Shown here: one piece after another, positions 32,036 to 40,490 of the stretch
Layout of the letters: each line of letters begins with the position of its first letter
How positions within the stretch are numbered: position 1 is the stretch's first letter
From: Algoriphagus sp.
Lineage (GTDB): Bacteria > Bacteroidota > Bacteroidia > Cytophagales > Cyclobacteriaceae
DNA: 42,393 nucleotides
Assembly: GCA_023653075.1 (NCBI GenBank)
Contig: JAMNXQ010000014.1
Span: 1 to 42,393, forward strand
Direction: 5' to 3'
The notes under the pieces: generated by a model
The model's input: the letters and a program-made list of their open reading frames with translations, nothing else
What the model was told of the DNA's origin: nothing
Database searches by the model: none
Program-made: the position numbers and the translations under genes

Positions 32036-33553
32036 ATGAAACAGTTATCCCTACTTTTCTACGCATTTTTTATCGCCTTTAGCTCCCTTGCCCAAGAATC
32101 CAGCACAGAATCCAAGTGGACTCCTCGGGAACCCAAAAAATTTGAATCCACGCATTCAGGCACCTTCAACGGACAAAAAATAAGCTATAAAGCCGTAGTC
32201 GGCGAGACTTTTCTCAAAAACCGCAAAGGAGAAGTAACCGGTGCACTTTGGTCCACCGCCTACCTCCGCGAGGGAGTCCTAGACCCCTCCAAAAGACCCG
32301 TACTCTTTATCTTCAATGGAGGACCAGGCTCGGCGAGCGTCTGGTTACATGTAGGATTCTTTGGTCCCAAAGTGGTCAAAACCGATTCGGAAGCAGGCAT
32401 CGATGATGGAGCTGCCCCTTTCCGAGTTGAAGAAAACAAGCAGGCACTCCTAGACCTTACGGATTTGGTATTTATCGATCCCATCGGAACAGGCTTTAGC
32501 CAGGTGGAAGGGGTAGGCAAATCTTCCGATTTTTGGGGACTCAACGAGGATGCCTCCTCGATTGCACAGTTTATCCGTACCTGGGTAACCCAGCAAGGCA
32601 GATGGCAAGCGCCTAAGTTTATCGCTGGGGAAAGTTTTGGCACCACCCGCGCCGCCAAGGTAGCCGAAGTACTGGAAGAGGGCGGACAAAGCATGGCACT
32701 GAATGGGCTAGTGCTGATTTCCCAAGCCTTGGACTATGCAGGTTCGTCCAGTTGGGCGGATAACCTGACCTCCTTTTTCACTTACCTCCCTTCCCAAGCA
32801 GCCACTGCCTGGTACCACAAGAAAGCGGGGCAGGGCAAGACGCTAGCCGCATTTACCCAGGAAGCCAGAGCATTTGCCTACGGCGACTACTTGCAATCCT
32901 TGTTTTTGGGAGAAAAGCAAACCCCCGCACAAAAAGAAGCCATCGCGGCCAAATTGGCCTACTTTACCGGTTTGGATAAGGCCTATATCTTGCGCTCCGA
33001 CAACCAGATCTTGATGCACCGCTTCAAGAAAGAATTGCTCCGTGCCGAGGGCAAGGCCATTGGCACCTTGGACGGACGGTATTTGGCACTTGAAACCGAC
33101 AAATCCGCCGAAGGCCCTGTATTGGGCGACCCGGCTAGTTACATGACAGGATCGGCTTACACGGCCGTTTTCAACGACTACTTGATGCGCGACTTGAAGG
33201 TGAGCCTAGACCGTCCTTACTTCACCTCTGCAAGTGGAATGGGTGGAAGTTGGAACTGGAAGCCCGTACCGGATGGGGCCTACTACGAGCCCAGTTACGT
33301 AAGTACCGCTCGTGCGTTGAGCGAGGTGATGCACCGCAATACCCAGATGAAGGTGATGGTAGCGAATGGCTACTACGACTTGATCACCCCATTCTTTGAT
33401 GCAGAATTTACCTTTGCCCGCCACAATTTCCCGCAGGATCGCGTGGCGATGACCTACTACGAGGCTGGGCACATGATGTACAACCGACAGGAAGACTTCG
33501 ATGCGCTGGCCAAGGATGTAAGAGCGTTTTTAGAGGGCGTTTTGAAAAAATAA
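32036..33553 (+). CDS. Serine carboxypeptidase-like S10 family peptidase
   Basis: This 505-residue exported protein has a signal peptide (residues 1-20, ending SSLAQ) and an S10 carboxypeptidase fold. The oxyanion segment NGGPGSAS lies at 94-101, the nucleophile Ser200 in GESFGTTRAAK, the Asp in NGYYDLITPF near residue 444 and the His in YEAGHMMY near 479. It should remove C-terminal residues from peptides in the periplasm or outside. GESFGT replaces the more usual GESYGG, as seen in bacterial members. It is followed after 33 bp by the nitroreductase gene in the same direction. Confidence 0.88.
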   Translation: MKQLSLLFYAFFIAFSSLAQESSTESKWTPREPKKFESTHSGTFNGQKISYKAVVGETFLKNRKGEVTGALWSTAYLREGVLDPSKRPVLFIFNGGPGSASVWLHVGFFGPKVVKTDSEAGIDDGAAPFRVEENKQALLDLTDLVFIDPIGTGFSQVEGVGKSSDFWGLNEDASSIAQFIRTWVTQQGRWQAPKFIAGESFGTTRAAKVAEVLEEGGQSMALNGLVLISQALDYAGSSSWADNLTSFFTYLPSQAATAWYHKKAGQGKTLAAFTQEARAFAYGDYLQSLFLGEKQTPAQKEAIAAKLAYFTGLDKAYILRSDNQILMHRFKKELLRAEGKAIGTLDGRYLALETDKSAEGPVLGDPASYMTGSAYTAVFNDYLMRDLKVSLDRPYFTSASGMGGSWNWKPVPDGAYYEPSYVSTARALSEVMHRNTQMKVMVANGYYDLITPFFDAEFTFARHNFPQDRVAMTYYEAGHMMYNRQEDFDALAKDVRAFLEGVLKK

Positions 33554-33586
33554 TAAAGTAATAAACCAACTAACAGAACAATAAGA

Positions 33587-34195
33587 ATGGCAAAACCTAC
33601 CTTCAATCCCGAAGAAGTTACCAAAATCATCCGTGGACGTCGCTCCCAATTTCCGGCTCAGTTTAAAGAAAACGACCCCGTAGCCGATTCCATCATCGAG
33701 GAGATCCTCGAAAATGCAAACTGGGCACCTACGCACAAACTCACCCAACCTTGGCGCTTCATTGTTTACACGGGGGCAGGCTTGAAGACTTTTGGCGACT
33801 ACCAGGCAGAAATGTATAAAATGCGCGCTGAGAAAAACGGCACCCCCTTCCTAGAAGGTACCTACCAAAAATTCAAGGATACACCAAGCAAGGCTTCTCA
33901 CGTAATCGCTTTACTCATGAAGCGGACCGAAGGATCGGGCATCCCCCTGATGGAAGAGATCTCCGCCGTAGCCATGGCGGTGCAAAACATGTACTTGACA
34001 GCCTGCGCCCATGACCTCGCTTGCTACTGGGGTACCGGCGGACCTACCTTTTGGGCAGAAGCGCGAGAAGACTTTGGACTCGAAGGCGAGGACATGCTCA
34101 TGGGCTTCTTCTACATCGCAAAAGCAGCAAGCGATACCTTACCCGAAGGCAAGCGAACGCCTATCGGCGAAAAAGTGAGCTGGGTGAGGGAGTAA
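33587..34195 (+). CDS. Nitroreductase family protein
   Basis: This 202-residue protein belongs to the FMN-dependent nitroreductase family, which uses NAD(P)H to reduce nitro groups, quinones or flavins. The N-terminal part shows IIRGRRSQFPAQF and ENANWAPTHKLTQPWRF, the FMN phosphate-binding and packing region. Near residue 120 is SAVAMAVQNMYLTACAHDLACYWGTGG, the helix and loop around the flavin. The C-terminal MGFFYIAKAA completes the core. The substrate is unknown. A strong terminator follows at 34218-34267. Confidence 0.88.
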   Translation: MAKPTFNPEEVTKIIRGRRSQFPAQFKENDPVADSIIEEILENANWAPTHKLTQPWRFIVYTGAGLKTFGDYQAEMYKMRAEKNGTPFLEGTYQKFKDTPSKASHVIALLMKRTEGSGIPLMEEISAVAMAVQNMYLTACAHDLACYWGTGGPTFWAEAREDFGLEGEDMLMGFFYIAKAASDTLPEGKRTPIGEKVSWVRE

Positions 34196-34217
34196 ATTTC
34201 TTCCTAAACCAACCTAT

Positions 34218-34267
34218 AAAGCCAAACAGCCGTTCAAGTCATTTGAAGGTTGTTTGGCTTTCTTTTT
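34218..34267 (+). terminator. Intrinsic terminator after the nitroreductase gene
   Basis: AAAGCCAAACA (34218-34228) pairs with TGTTTGGCTTT (34251-34261). An inner TTCAA/TTGAA stem extends the hairpin, and a T-rich tract runs through 34267. Confidence 0.9.
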
Positions 34268-34304
34268 TCACTTTTTCGAAAATACTTCGTTAATTTTTTA
34301 AAAG

Positions 34305-34325
34305 GTAACTTTTAAGTTACATTTG
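34305..34325 (+). promoter_or_regulatory. Operator overlapping the -7 box of the toxin-antitoxin promoter
   Basis: GTAACTT (34305-34311) and AAGTTAC (34314-34320) form a perfect inverted repeat with a 2-base centre. TACATTTG (34318-34325), a match to TAnnTTTG, overlaps its right arm. The toxin ATG is at 34331. A HigA-type antitoxin bound here would block the promoter, which is standard TA autoregulation (inference for this case). Confidence 0.7.
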
Positions 34326-34330
34326 GGAGT

Positions 34331-34681
34331 ATGCAAAAAATCAGACAGGTTGTTGCGTATAAGAATTACTTTGAAGATTTCCTGCTGGATCAGCCTTTGA
34401 AAGTACAAAACAAGATCTATAAAGTGTTGGAAGCTATTGAGACACTGGAAAGGATACCAACAGCCTACCTTAAATACCTAGTAGGCACCAAAGGGTTGTA
34501 TGAAGCGCGAATTCGACTCGGAACTGACATTTGGAGAGTGTTTTGTTTTTTCGATCAGGGCAGGGTAGTCATTCTGCTTAGTGGATTCGTAAAAAAGACA
34601 CAAAAAACGCCTCGAAATGAAATTGATAAAGCGCTTAACCTAATGATGGATTACTATAACGAAAAAAATAACTCGCAATGA
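34331..34681 (+). CDS. higB: RelE/HigB-type (Gp49-like) toxin
   Basis: This 116-residue protein matches the phage-derived Gp49-like/HigB toxin family (RelE superfamily), whose members cut mRNA on ribosomes. Diagnostic stretches are YLKYLVGTKGLYEARIR, IWRVFCFFDQGRVVILLSGFVKKTQKTP and the following NEIDKAL helix. Lys and Arg residues in the GLYEARIR and KKTQKTP parts are typical of the active face. It precedes its antitoxin, the HigBA order, with a four-base overlap. A promoter/operator with a perfect inverted repeat lies just upstream. The pair stands between a terminator and a convergent gene, like a small inserted module. Confidence 0.88.
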   Translation: MQKIRQVVAYKNYFEDFLLDQPLKVQNKIYKVLEAIETLERIPTAYLKYLVGTKGLYEARIRLGTDIWRVFCFFDQGRVVILLSGFVKKTQKTPRNEIDKALNLMMDYYNEKNNSQ

Positions 34682-34968
34682 AAACTACATCCTGGGAAGA
34701 AATCAAAGACAAGGTCTACGGGGAAAAAGGCAGACCGCGCCGCGATGCCCTTGAACGAGAAACAGCCCCCTTCAAAATAGGTTTGCTTCTAAAAAAAGCA
34801 CGCGAAGAACGACTTCTTACCCAAGAGCAGTTGGCTCAACTTGTGGATAAAAAAAGGACCTATATCTCTAGAGTCGAAAATGACGGCGCCAACATGACCC
34901 TAAAAACCCTCTACGAAATTGTAGAAAAAGGTCTTGGAGGGAAAGTGAGGATTCAAATAGATTTATAA
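34678..34968 (+). CDS. higA: XRE/HigA-type antitoxin
   Basis: This 96-residue protein has a disordered charged N-terminal part (residues 1-30) and an XRE helix-turn-helix (about 34-92): IGLLLKKAREERLLTQEQLAQLVDKKRTYISRVENDGANMTLKTLYEIVEKGL. It should neutralise the HigB-like toxin and bind the operator at 34305-34320. The ATG overlaps the toxin stop (ATGA), so translation is coupled. No HTH residues appear missing. Confidence 0.88.
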   Translation: MKTTSWEEIKDKVYGEKGRPRRDALERETAPFKIGLLLKKAREERLLTQEQLAQLVDKKRTYISRVENDGANMTLKTLYEIVEKGLGGKVRIQIDL

Positions 34969-34978
34969 ATACCCTTCC

Positions 34979-35542
34979 TTACCAATCCGCTGGCCTTCTA
35001 GCCTGGTACGCGGCCATCTGATCCAATAGATCTGCAGGGTCATCGGAAATGATCAGCATCTCCTCCTGCTCGGGGTAGAGGAATCCCTCTTCCATCGCAT
35101 GGTTGAGAAAGTCGATCAACTTATCGTAGTAGCCGTGCACATTGTACAAGGCCACAGGCTTTTGAATGTAATGCAGCTGGTTGAGGGTCATCACCTCAAA
35201 CAATTCTTCAAAGGTGCCAATCCCTCCAGGCATGGCAATAAATCCATCCCCCTTCTCCGCCATCAGCCACTTTCGGTCCCGCATGGTCTCCACGACCACA
35301 AGTTCTGTGCAGCCTTTGTGCGCCACCTCTCGGTCCACCAACTTCTGGGGAATGATTCCAATCACTTCCTTACCAGCCCCGAGTAACTCGTCAGCAATGA
35401 CTCCCATCAAGCCCACATGCCCCGCCCCATAAACCAGGCTGTGGTCACGTAAAATCATCTCTTGAGCCAAAGCACGCACGCCTGCTTCGTAAACAGCATG
35501 GTTGCCTTTCTTAGAACCACAATACACGGTTAGTCTTTTCAT
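34979..35542 (-). CDS. LOG-family nucleotide 5'-monophosphate phosphoribohydrolase
   Basis: This 187-residue protein belongs to the LOG/TIGR00730 family, which hydrolyses the N-glycosidic bond of nucleoside monophosphates (cytokinin ribotides in plants and associated bacteria; AMP/GMP-type substrates in others). Markers are CGSKKGNHAVY near residue 8, YGAGHVGLMGVIADE near 38, RDRKWLM near 87, and PGGIGTFEELFEVMTLNQL near 104 holding the catalytic Glu. The bacterial role is often nucleotide recycling, and cytokinin production cannot be assumed. It converges on the toxin-antitoxin pair, with 10 bp between the stops. Confidence 0.9.
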   Translation of the reverse strand: MKRLTVYCGSKKGNHAVYEAGVRALAQEMILRDHSLVYGAGHVGLMGVIADELLGAGKEVIGIIPQKLVDREVAHKGCTELVVVETMRDRKWLMAEKGDGFIAMPGGIGTFEELFEVMTLNQLHYIQKPVALYNVHGYYDKLIDFLNHAMEEGFLYPEQEEMLIISDDPADLLDQMAAYQARRPADW

Positions 35543-35645
35543 GTCCGAAAAATAAAGATTTCAACCGAAGCCCAAAACCTATTTTGCAAGAAGGGTTGCA
35601 GCGGCAACTTCCAGCCCCCATTTTTGTATGCCATCCCTGAAGCCC

Positions 35646-36227
35646 ATGAAAATCTGTTTCGCCACCAACAATGCCAAAAAAGTCGAAGAAGTCGCTGCTG
35701 CCTTGAAGGGCCTCATCGAAATCGTATCTCTTCGGGACATTGGCTGCAACGAGGAACTGCCCGAAACAGGGGACACCCTTGACGCCAATGCCTTCGAAAA
35801 GGCGCGCTACGTATTCGAGCACTATGGGGTCAATTGCTTTGCGGACGACACGGGCCTAGAGGTAGCGGCCTTGAACGGAGCGCCAGGAGTGTATTCGGGA
35901 CGATTTGCAGGAGAGCCACGCAGCGATGCGCGCAATCTGAGTTTGCTTTTGGAAAAAATGCAGGGGCAAACCGAGCGATCTGCCCGTTTCCGAACCGTCA
36001 TCGCTCTTATTCTAGACGAAAAAGAGTACCAATTTGATGGAATTGCCGAAGGGGAAATCACTTCCTCCCCTAGCGGAGAGGGAGGTTTTGGCTACGATCC
36101 CATCTTCCAGCCCCTAGGACATGCCCGAACTTTTGCCATGCTTTCTTTGGAAGAAAAAAATGAAATTTCCCACCGTGGAAAAGCGGTAAAAGCCCTCTTA
36201 AATTTTCTCCGATCTGGAAAATTCTGA
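35646..36227 (+). CDS. rdgB: dITP/XTP pyrophosphatase
   Basis: This 193-residue enzyme of the RdgB/HAM1 family hydrolyses non-canonical purine triphosphates (dITP, XTP) to keep them out of nucleic acids. It shows FATNNAKKVEEV at residues 5-16, FADDTGLEVAALNGAPGVYSGRFAG near 63-87, GEGGFGYDPIF near 150 and SHRGKAVKALL near 181, all conserved. The ATG at 35646 is used; an ATG at 35628 adds six residues before the family start and lies just after a possible -7 box. It is divergent from the LOG gene and 32 bp before udk. Confidence 0.92.
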   Translation: MKICFATNNAKKVEEVAAALKGLIEIVSLRDIGCNEELPETGDTLDANAFEKARYVFEHYGVNCFADDTGLEVAALNGAPGVYSGRFAGEPRSDARNLSLLLEKMQGQTERSARFRTVIALILDEKEYQFDGIAEGEITSSPSGEGGFGYDPIFQPLGHARTFAMLSLEEKNEISHRGKAVKALLNFLRSGKF

Positions 36228-36259
36228 GATGCGCATAAAAATATGTTAATTTGCCTCTC

Positions 36260-36880
36260 ATGACCAAGCCCTTTATCGTCGGAATCACCGGGGGATCTGC
36301 CTCTGGAAAAACCTTGTTTTTGGAACATCTCCTGCGCAGTTTCTCTCCCGAGGAACTGTGTTTGATCTCCCAGGACAACTATTACAAGCCCAAGCACCTG
36401 CAGCCGGTAGACGAGCAAGGGATCGCCAACTTCGACACTCCCCACAGCATCGATTTTGAGCAATATGCCCAAGACATCCGCATCATCCAGGGGGGTGGCA
36501 CGGTCATTCGCGAAGAGTACACTTTCAACAACGCGACCAAAAAACCGAAAATGCTCACCTTTGCGCCAGCACCCGTCGTAGTGGTGGAAGGGATTTTTGT
36601 GTTGTACTACCCCGAACTGGCGGCCTTATTGGATCTTAAAATTTTTATCGACGCCAAAGACCACATCAAACTCAAGCGGCGCATCATTCGAGATAAGGTC
36701 GAGCGCGGCTATGACCTTGACGATGTGCTGTACCGCTACGAGAATCATGTGATGCCCACTTACGAAAAGTACATCAAACCCTTCAAAAATGAGGCGGATC
36801 TCATCATCCCAAACAACCTCAACTTTGACCGTGCCATGGAGGTGCTCCGCACCTACTTGCGCGCAAAATCGGCTCGCTAG
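36260..36880 (+). CDS. udk: Uridine kinase
   Basis: This 206-residue P-loop kinase phosphorylates uridine and cytidine in pyrimidine salvage. The Walker A sequence GITGGSASGKT is at residues 8-18, SQDNYYKP near 38, FDTPHSIDF near 60, VVEGIFVLY near 108 and the lid RRIIRDKVERGYDL near 140. The ATG at 36260 is preferred over a TTG at 36251. It follows rdgB by 32 bp. E145 copy C starts 22 bp after the stop. Confidence 0.92.
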   Translation: MTKPFIVGITGGSASGKTLFLEHLLRSFSPEELCLISQDNYYKPKHLQPVDEQGIANFDTPHSIDFEQYAQDIRIIQGGGTVIREEYTFNNATKKPKMLTFAPAPVVVVEGIFVLYYPELAALLDLKIFIDAKDHIKLKRRIIRDKVERGYDLDDVLYRYENHVMPTYEKYIKPFKNEADLIIPNNLNFDRAMEVLRTYLRAKSAR

Positions 36881-36902
36881 GCATAAAAAACCTCTAGTAC
36901 CT

Positions 36903-37048
36903 GATTTTTCACTTTTTTACCATTTCCTAAAGAAAATAAGGTTTGAAGTTCTTTTAAGTGAGCCGTGGTCTGTGGACAGTCATCTGTCGACGATTATCCG
37001 CAGTAATTCAAAAAGATCTTAGGACCAGAAGTAAGATTGCGGATAATC
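36903..37048 (+). repeat. E145 intergenic element, copy C
   Basis: 146-bp copy on the plus strand. Its 5' end is degenerate (GATTTTTC). The AAGGTTTGAAGTT block follows at about 36938-36950, then four GTSRWCN heptads at 36964-36991, the internal GATTATCCGC at 36992-37001 and the 3' end TTGCGGATAATC at 37037-37048. The TTG of the 3' end coincides with the -33 position of the next gene's promoter. Together with copy D it flanks the next two genes in inverted orientation. Confidence 0.85.
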
Positions 37049-37066
37049 ATATATTTTCTATATTTG
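37037..37066 (+). promoter_or_regulatory. Promoter whose -33 box lies inside E145 copy C
   Basis: TTG (37037-37039), a 19-base spacer and TATATTTG (37059-37066) match the Bacteroidota promoter consensus closely. The TTG is the first three bases of the terminal TTGCGGATAATC of E145 copy C. The start codon at 37073 is only 6 bases after the -7 box. Confidence 0.68.
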
Positions 37067-37072
37067 TCCCCC

Positions 37073-37417
37073 ATGAAAAATAGGAACACATACCACAGTA
37101 CCAGCCATCAACGATTCTCGTGGGCTCTGGTTCTGTTGTTTTGCCTATTTGTCTCCAGCATTGAATTTTTCCCTTCCACTTCTGAACAGACACGCACGGA
37201 ACAATCCTCCGAGCAGCCAGATCAGCGCTTTTTGGATGTAGCCGTTGATGCAGTCATCCCTTTTGTTCTTCAGGTGGCCAACACGGTTTTTTACCTGATT
37301 TCACAGATTTTCCAAATTGATTTTTCCCTTCCACTTCCTCAAGTCGGAACGGTGTCTTTTGTCAATTCCCTGACTGAAATCCTTTTTGAACGGATTATTT
37401 CCCCGCAGGGGCCCTAA
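37073..37417 (+). CDS. Small membrane protein upstream of secDF
   Basis: This 114-residue protein is not recognised. A first hydrophobic segment (WALVLLFCLFVSSIEFF, residues 17-33) is followed by a polar Ser/Glu/Gln linker and a second hydrophobic stretch (VIPFVLQVANTVFYLISQIF), then a short tail. It looks like a small inner-membrane protein with two segments. The ATG at 37073 is preferred over one at 37037 because the promoter lies between them. It stands 88 bp before secDF, so a link to the Sec machinery is possible but unproven. Confidence 0.6.
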   Translation: MKNRNTYHSTSHQRFSWALVLLFCLFVSSIEFFPSTSEQTRTEQSSEQPDQRFLDVAVDAVIPFVLQVANTVFYLISQIFQIDFSLPLPQVGTVSFVNSLTEILFERIISPQGP

Positions 37418-37505
37418 AAATTCACTTTCCTTCTGAATTCATCTCCTCGTCCATTCCCGGAACGAGTCAACTCTTAATTAATTCAATTCCTTAAATTTTA
37501 CCAAA

Positions 37506-40487
37506 ATGCAAAACAAAGGTGCAATCGTGTTTTTGACGGTGATCATTACAGCGCTATGCTTGTATTACCTGTCATTCACGTTCATATCCAACGGCGTACA
37601 AGAAAAGGCTACAGCCTTTGCTACAGACGCCTCCGGCAATATTGACTTTGCCAAGAAAAGAGCTTACCTAGATTCTGTTTGGAGACAGCCAGTTTACAAC
37701 TTCCTAGGCGCAAGCTATACCTACCAAGAAGTAAAAGAAACTGAGCTTGGACTTGGACTTGACCTTCAAGGTGGTATGCACGTGACCCTAGAGGTTTCTC
37801 CTGTAGAAATCGTCAAAGGGATCGCAGGAAATCCTAAAAATGACGTCTTCAATGCTGCAGTAGCTGAGGCTAAAGAAGCTTCTAAAACCTCTAATGCGAA
37901 GTTTGTCGATTTATTTTATGCTGCATGGCAAAAAAATAACCCTGGCAAAGCATTAAGCGCTGTATTTGCTACAGCGGCTAACAGAGGAAGAATCTCCTTG
38001 GAATCTACAGATGCTGAAATCCTTGAGATCATCGATACCGAAGTTGAAAACGCAATCGACCGTTCCTTCAATATCTTGAGAACGCGTATTGACCGCTTTG
38101 GTACTTCACAGCCCAACATTCAGCGTATTGCTGGTTCAGGAAGAATTCAGATCGAACTTCCAGGTGCGGACAACCAAGAGCGTGTGCGAAACTTGCTTCA
38201 AGGCGTAGCCAAGCTACAGTTCTGGGAAGTACTTGAACTCAACGAATACGGTGGATCTATCGAAGAGATCAACAAGGCTTGGGTAGCTGACCAAAAAAAT
38301 CCAGCTGCTGCCGAGGCAGATTCCACAGCAACTGACTCTACCGCTACTGATTCCATGTCTGTGGAAGATTCCTTGAGAAATGTCTTGGAAAAGCAGTTGG
38401 AGCAAATTGAACCACTTAATCCAAATTCAGGGGTTTCTCCGCTAGTGGCTTTAATGAAGGCCAACTATGGCTTGGTATACGATGTTCGCGATACTGTGAT
38501 CATCAACCGTATTTTGAAAAATGAGCGGTACCAGTCGTTCTTGCCTAAAGATCTAAAACTCCTTTGGGGCATCAAGCCAACCAAAGCTGAAGATGGTACA
38601 GAGATTCTAGAATTGTATGCCATCAAACTGAAAAAAGGCTCTGACCAGGCTCCGCTTGAAGGAGATGTGGTAACAGACGCTCGCCAGACCCTAGACCAAA
38701 CTTCTCAGCCTGCCGTGTCCATGCAAATGAATGCGGACGGAGCGAGAAAATGGAGAAATCTAACCGCTGAGAATGTAGGCAGAAGAATCGCAGTTGTCCT
38801 TGACGACTATGTGTATACTGCTCCAATGGTGAACGGTGAGATTCCAAACGGACAGTCTGAAATCTCCGGTAACTTTACCTTGTTGGAAGCTCAGGATTTG
38901 GCCAACATCTTGAAATCTGGTTCCCTACCAGCACCTACCCAAATCGTAGAAGAAAGCATCATCGGCCCTACCCTGGGTAAGGAAGCACAAAATCAAGGGA
39001 TCATTTCCATGATCGCAGGTCTTGCGCTAGTGGTCTTGTTCATGGTAGCCTACTATGCTAAAGGTGGCTTGGTAGCTGTGGCTGCCTTGGTATTCAACAT
39101 TTTCTTCATCTTGGGTATCCTTGCTCAATTGGGTACTGCATTGACCCTTCCTGGTATCGCCGGTATCGTGTTGACCATGGGTATGTCAATTGATGCGAAC
39201 GTATTGATCTTCGAACGTATCAAAGACGAACTTAAAAACGGAGTCAGTTTATTATCTGCAATCAATATCGGTTACGACAAAGCATTCTCGGCGATCTTGG
39301 ATGGTAACGTGACCACTTTCTTGACTGGTGCTATTTTATTTGCCTTGGGTCAAGGTCCTGTGAAAGGATTTGCAATCGTATTGATGATTGGTATCGCTTG
39401 TTCCTTCTTCTCATCCGTATTCATCACCCGTGTGATTATCTCTTGGATGACTAAAAAAGGAGACAAGAGCAGCATCTCTTTCGCTACTCCATTTGCTAAA
39501 AACTCACTTTCTGCCTTGAACATCGACTTCATGAGCAAAAGAAAGATAGCTTACATTGCTTCATCCACTATCATCGTGATTGGTTTGGGTCTTGCTGTAG
39601 TCAATGGATTGAAGCTAGGTGTAGACTTTACAGGTGGACGCTCCTATGTCGTGGCCTTCAACCAACCGATGGTCCCTTCTGATTTGAAAGTAGGTCTAGA
39701 TGGGGAGTTTGATGGATCTGTAGAAGTGAAAACCTACGGTTCAAACAACGTACTCAAAGTGACTACCTCCTACTTGATCAACGAAGACGATGATGCCTCC
39801 AACAAAGAAGTAGAAAGCAAAGTGAAAGAAGGTATCACAGCAGTGACTGGATTTACTTTTGTAGAAAACAGTGCAAAACTTGGAGACAAGCAATTCTCCA
39901 TTACTGGTTCTTCCAAGGTAGGTGCGACTGTAGCGAATGATATCAAAGCATCCTCTTTCCAAGCCATGATTTTAGCCTTGATTGCCATCTTCTTGTACAT
40001 CTTGATGCGTTTCCGTAAGTGGCAGTTCTCCTTGGGAGCGATTGTAGCCTTGGCGCACGATGCGCTCTTCGTGATCGCAGCATTCTCGATTGCTGGTACT
40101 TTCGGTGCCTCTTTCGAAATTGACCAAGTGTTCATTGCGGCTATCTTGACTGTCATCGGTTACTCCATCAACGATACAGTTATTATCTATGACCGTATCC
40201 GTGAAAATGTGGAAAACAGAGGATCTCGTAAACTGCTTAAAGTATTCAACGATTCCATCAACGAAACCTTGAGCCGTACCTTGATTACCTCATTCACTAC
40301 CTTGATCGTGGTGATTGTTCTCCTCTTCTTTGGAGGTGAGGTATTGAGAGGATTCTCCTTCGCCCTATTTGTAGGTATTACCGTGGGTACCTTCTCTTCT
40401 ATCTACATCGCGACACCTATCGTCGTGGATTTGATGAAGAAAGAAATCGACGAAGAAGGTTCTCAGAAGGAAACCAAAAAAGGCTAA
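37506..40487 (+). CDS. secDF: Fused SecDF protein-export subunit
   Basis: This 993-residue polytopic membrane protein fuses SecD and SecF, which use the proton gradient to drive late steps of Sec export. The SecD half (about 1-655) has a first membrane helix at 8-28, the motif ELGLGLDLQGGMHVTLEV near 80, a large periplasmic P1 region with an Asp/Thr/Ala-rich insert near 270, and helices with GMSIDANVLIFERIKDELKNG near 560. The SecF half (about 675-985) begins with a membrane helix, GVDFTGGRSYVV near 705, and the conserved GYSINDTVIIYDRIREN near 885. Both halves look complete. Fusion is usual in Bacteroidota. The gene and the small gene before it are flanked by E145 copies C and D. Confidence 0.95.
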   Translation: MQNKGAIVFLTVIITALCLYYLSFTFISNGVQEKATAFATDASGNIDFAKKRAYLDSVWRQPVYNFLGASYTYQEVKETELGLGLDLQGGMHVTLEVSPVEIVKGIAGNPKNDVFNAAVAEAKEASKTSNAKFVDLFYAAWQKNNPGKALSAVFATAANRGRISLESTDAEILEIIDTEVENAIDRSFNILRTRIDRFGTSQPNIQRIAGSGRIQIELPGADNQERVRNLLQGVAKLQFWEVLELNEYGGSIEEINKAWVADQKNPAAAEADSTATDSTATDSMSVEDSLRNVLEKQLEQIEPLNPNSGVSPLVALMKANYGLVYDVRDTVIINRILKNERYQSFLPKDLKLLWGIKPTKAEDGTEILELYAIKLKKGSDQAPLEGDVVTDARQTLDQTSQPAVSMQMNADGARKWRNLTAENVGRRIAVVLDDYVYTAPMVNGEIPNGQSEISGNFTLLEAQDLANILKSGSLPAPTQIVEESIIGPTLGKEAQNQGIISMIAGLALVVLFMVAYYAKGGLVAVAALVFNIFFILGILAQLGTALTLPGIAGIVLTMGMSIDANVLIFERIKDELKNGVSLLSAINIGYDKAFSAILDGNVTTFLTGAILFALGQGPVKGFAIVLMIGIACSFFSSVFITRVIISWMTKKGDKSSISFATPFAKNSLSALNIDFMSKRKIAYIASSTIIVIGLGLAVVNGLKLGVDFTGGRSYVVAFNQPMVPSDLKVGLDGEFDGSVEVKTYGSNNVLKVTTSYLINEDDDASNKEVESKVKEGITAVTGFTFVENSAKLGDKQFSITGSSKVGATVANDIKASSFQAMILALIAIFLYILMRFRKWQFSLGAIVALAHDALFVIAAFSIAGTFGASFEIDQVFIAAILTVIGYSINDTVIIYDRIRENVENRGSRKLLKVFNDSINETLSRTLITSFTTLIVVIVLLFFGGEVLRGFSFALFVGITVGTFSSIYIATPIVVDLMKKEIDEEGSQKETKKG

Positions 40488-40490
40488 TTG

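Noticed and set aside
34979..35542. Lysine decarboxylase annotation for the LOG-family gene
   Set aside because: Older databases name this family so, but the PGGxGTxxE motif identifies a phosphoribohydrolase.
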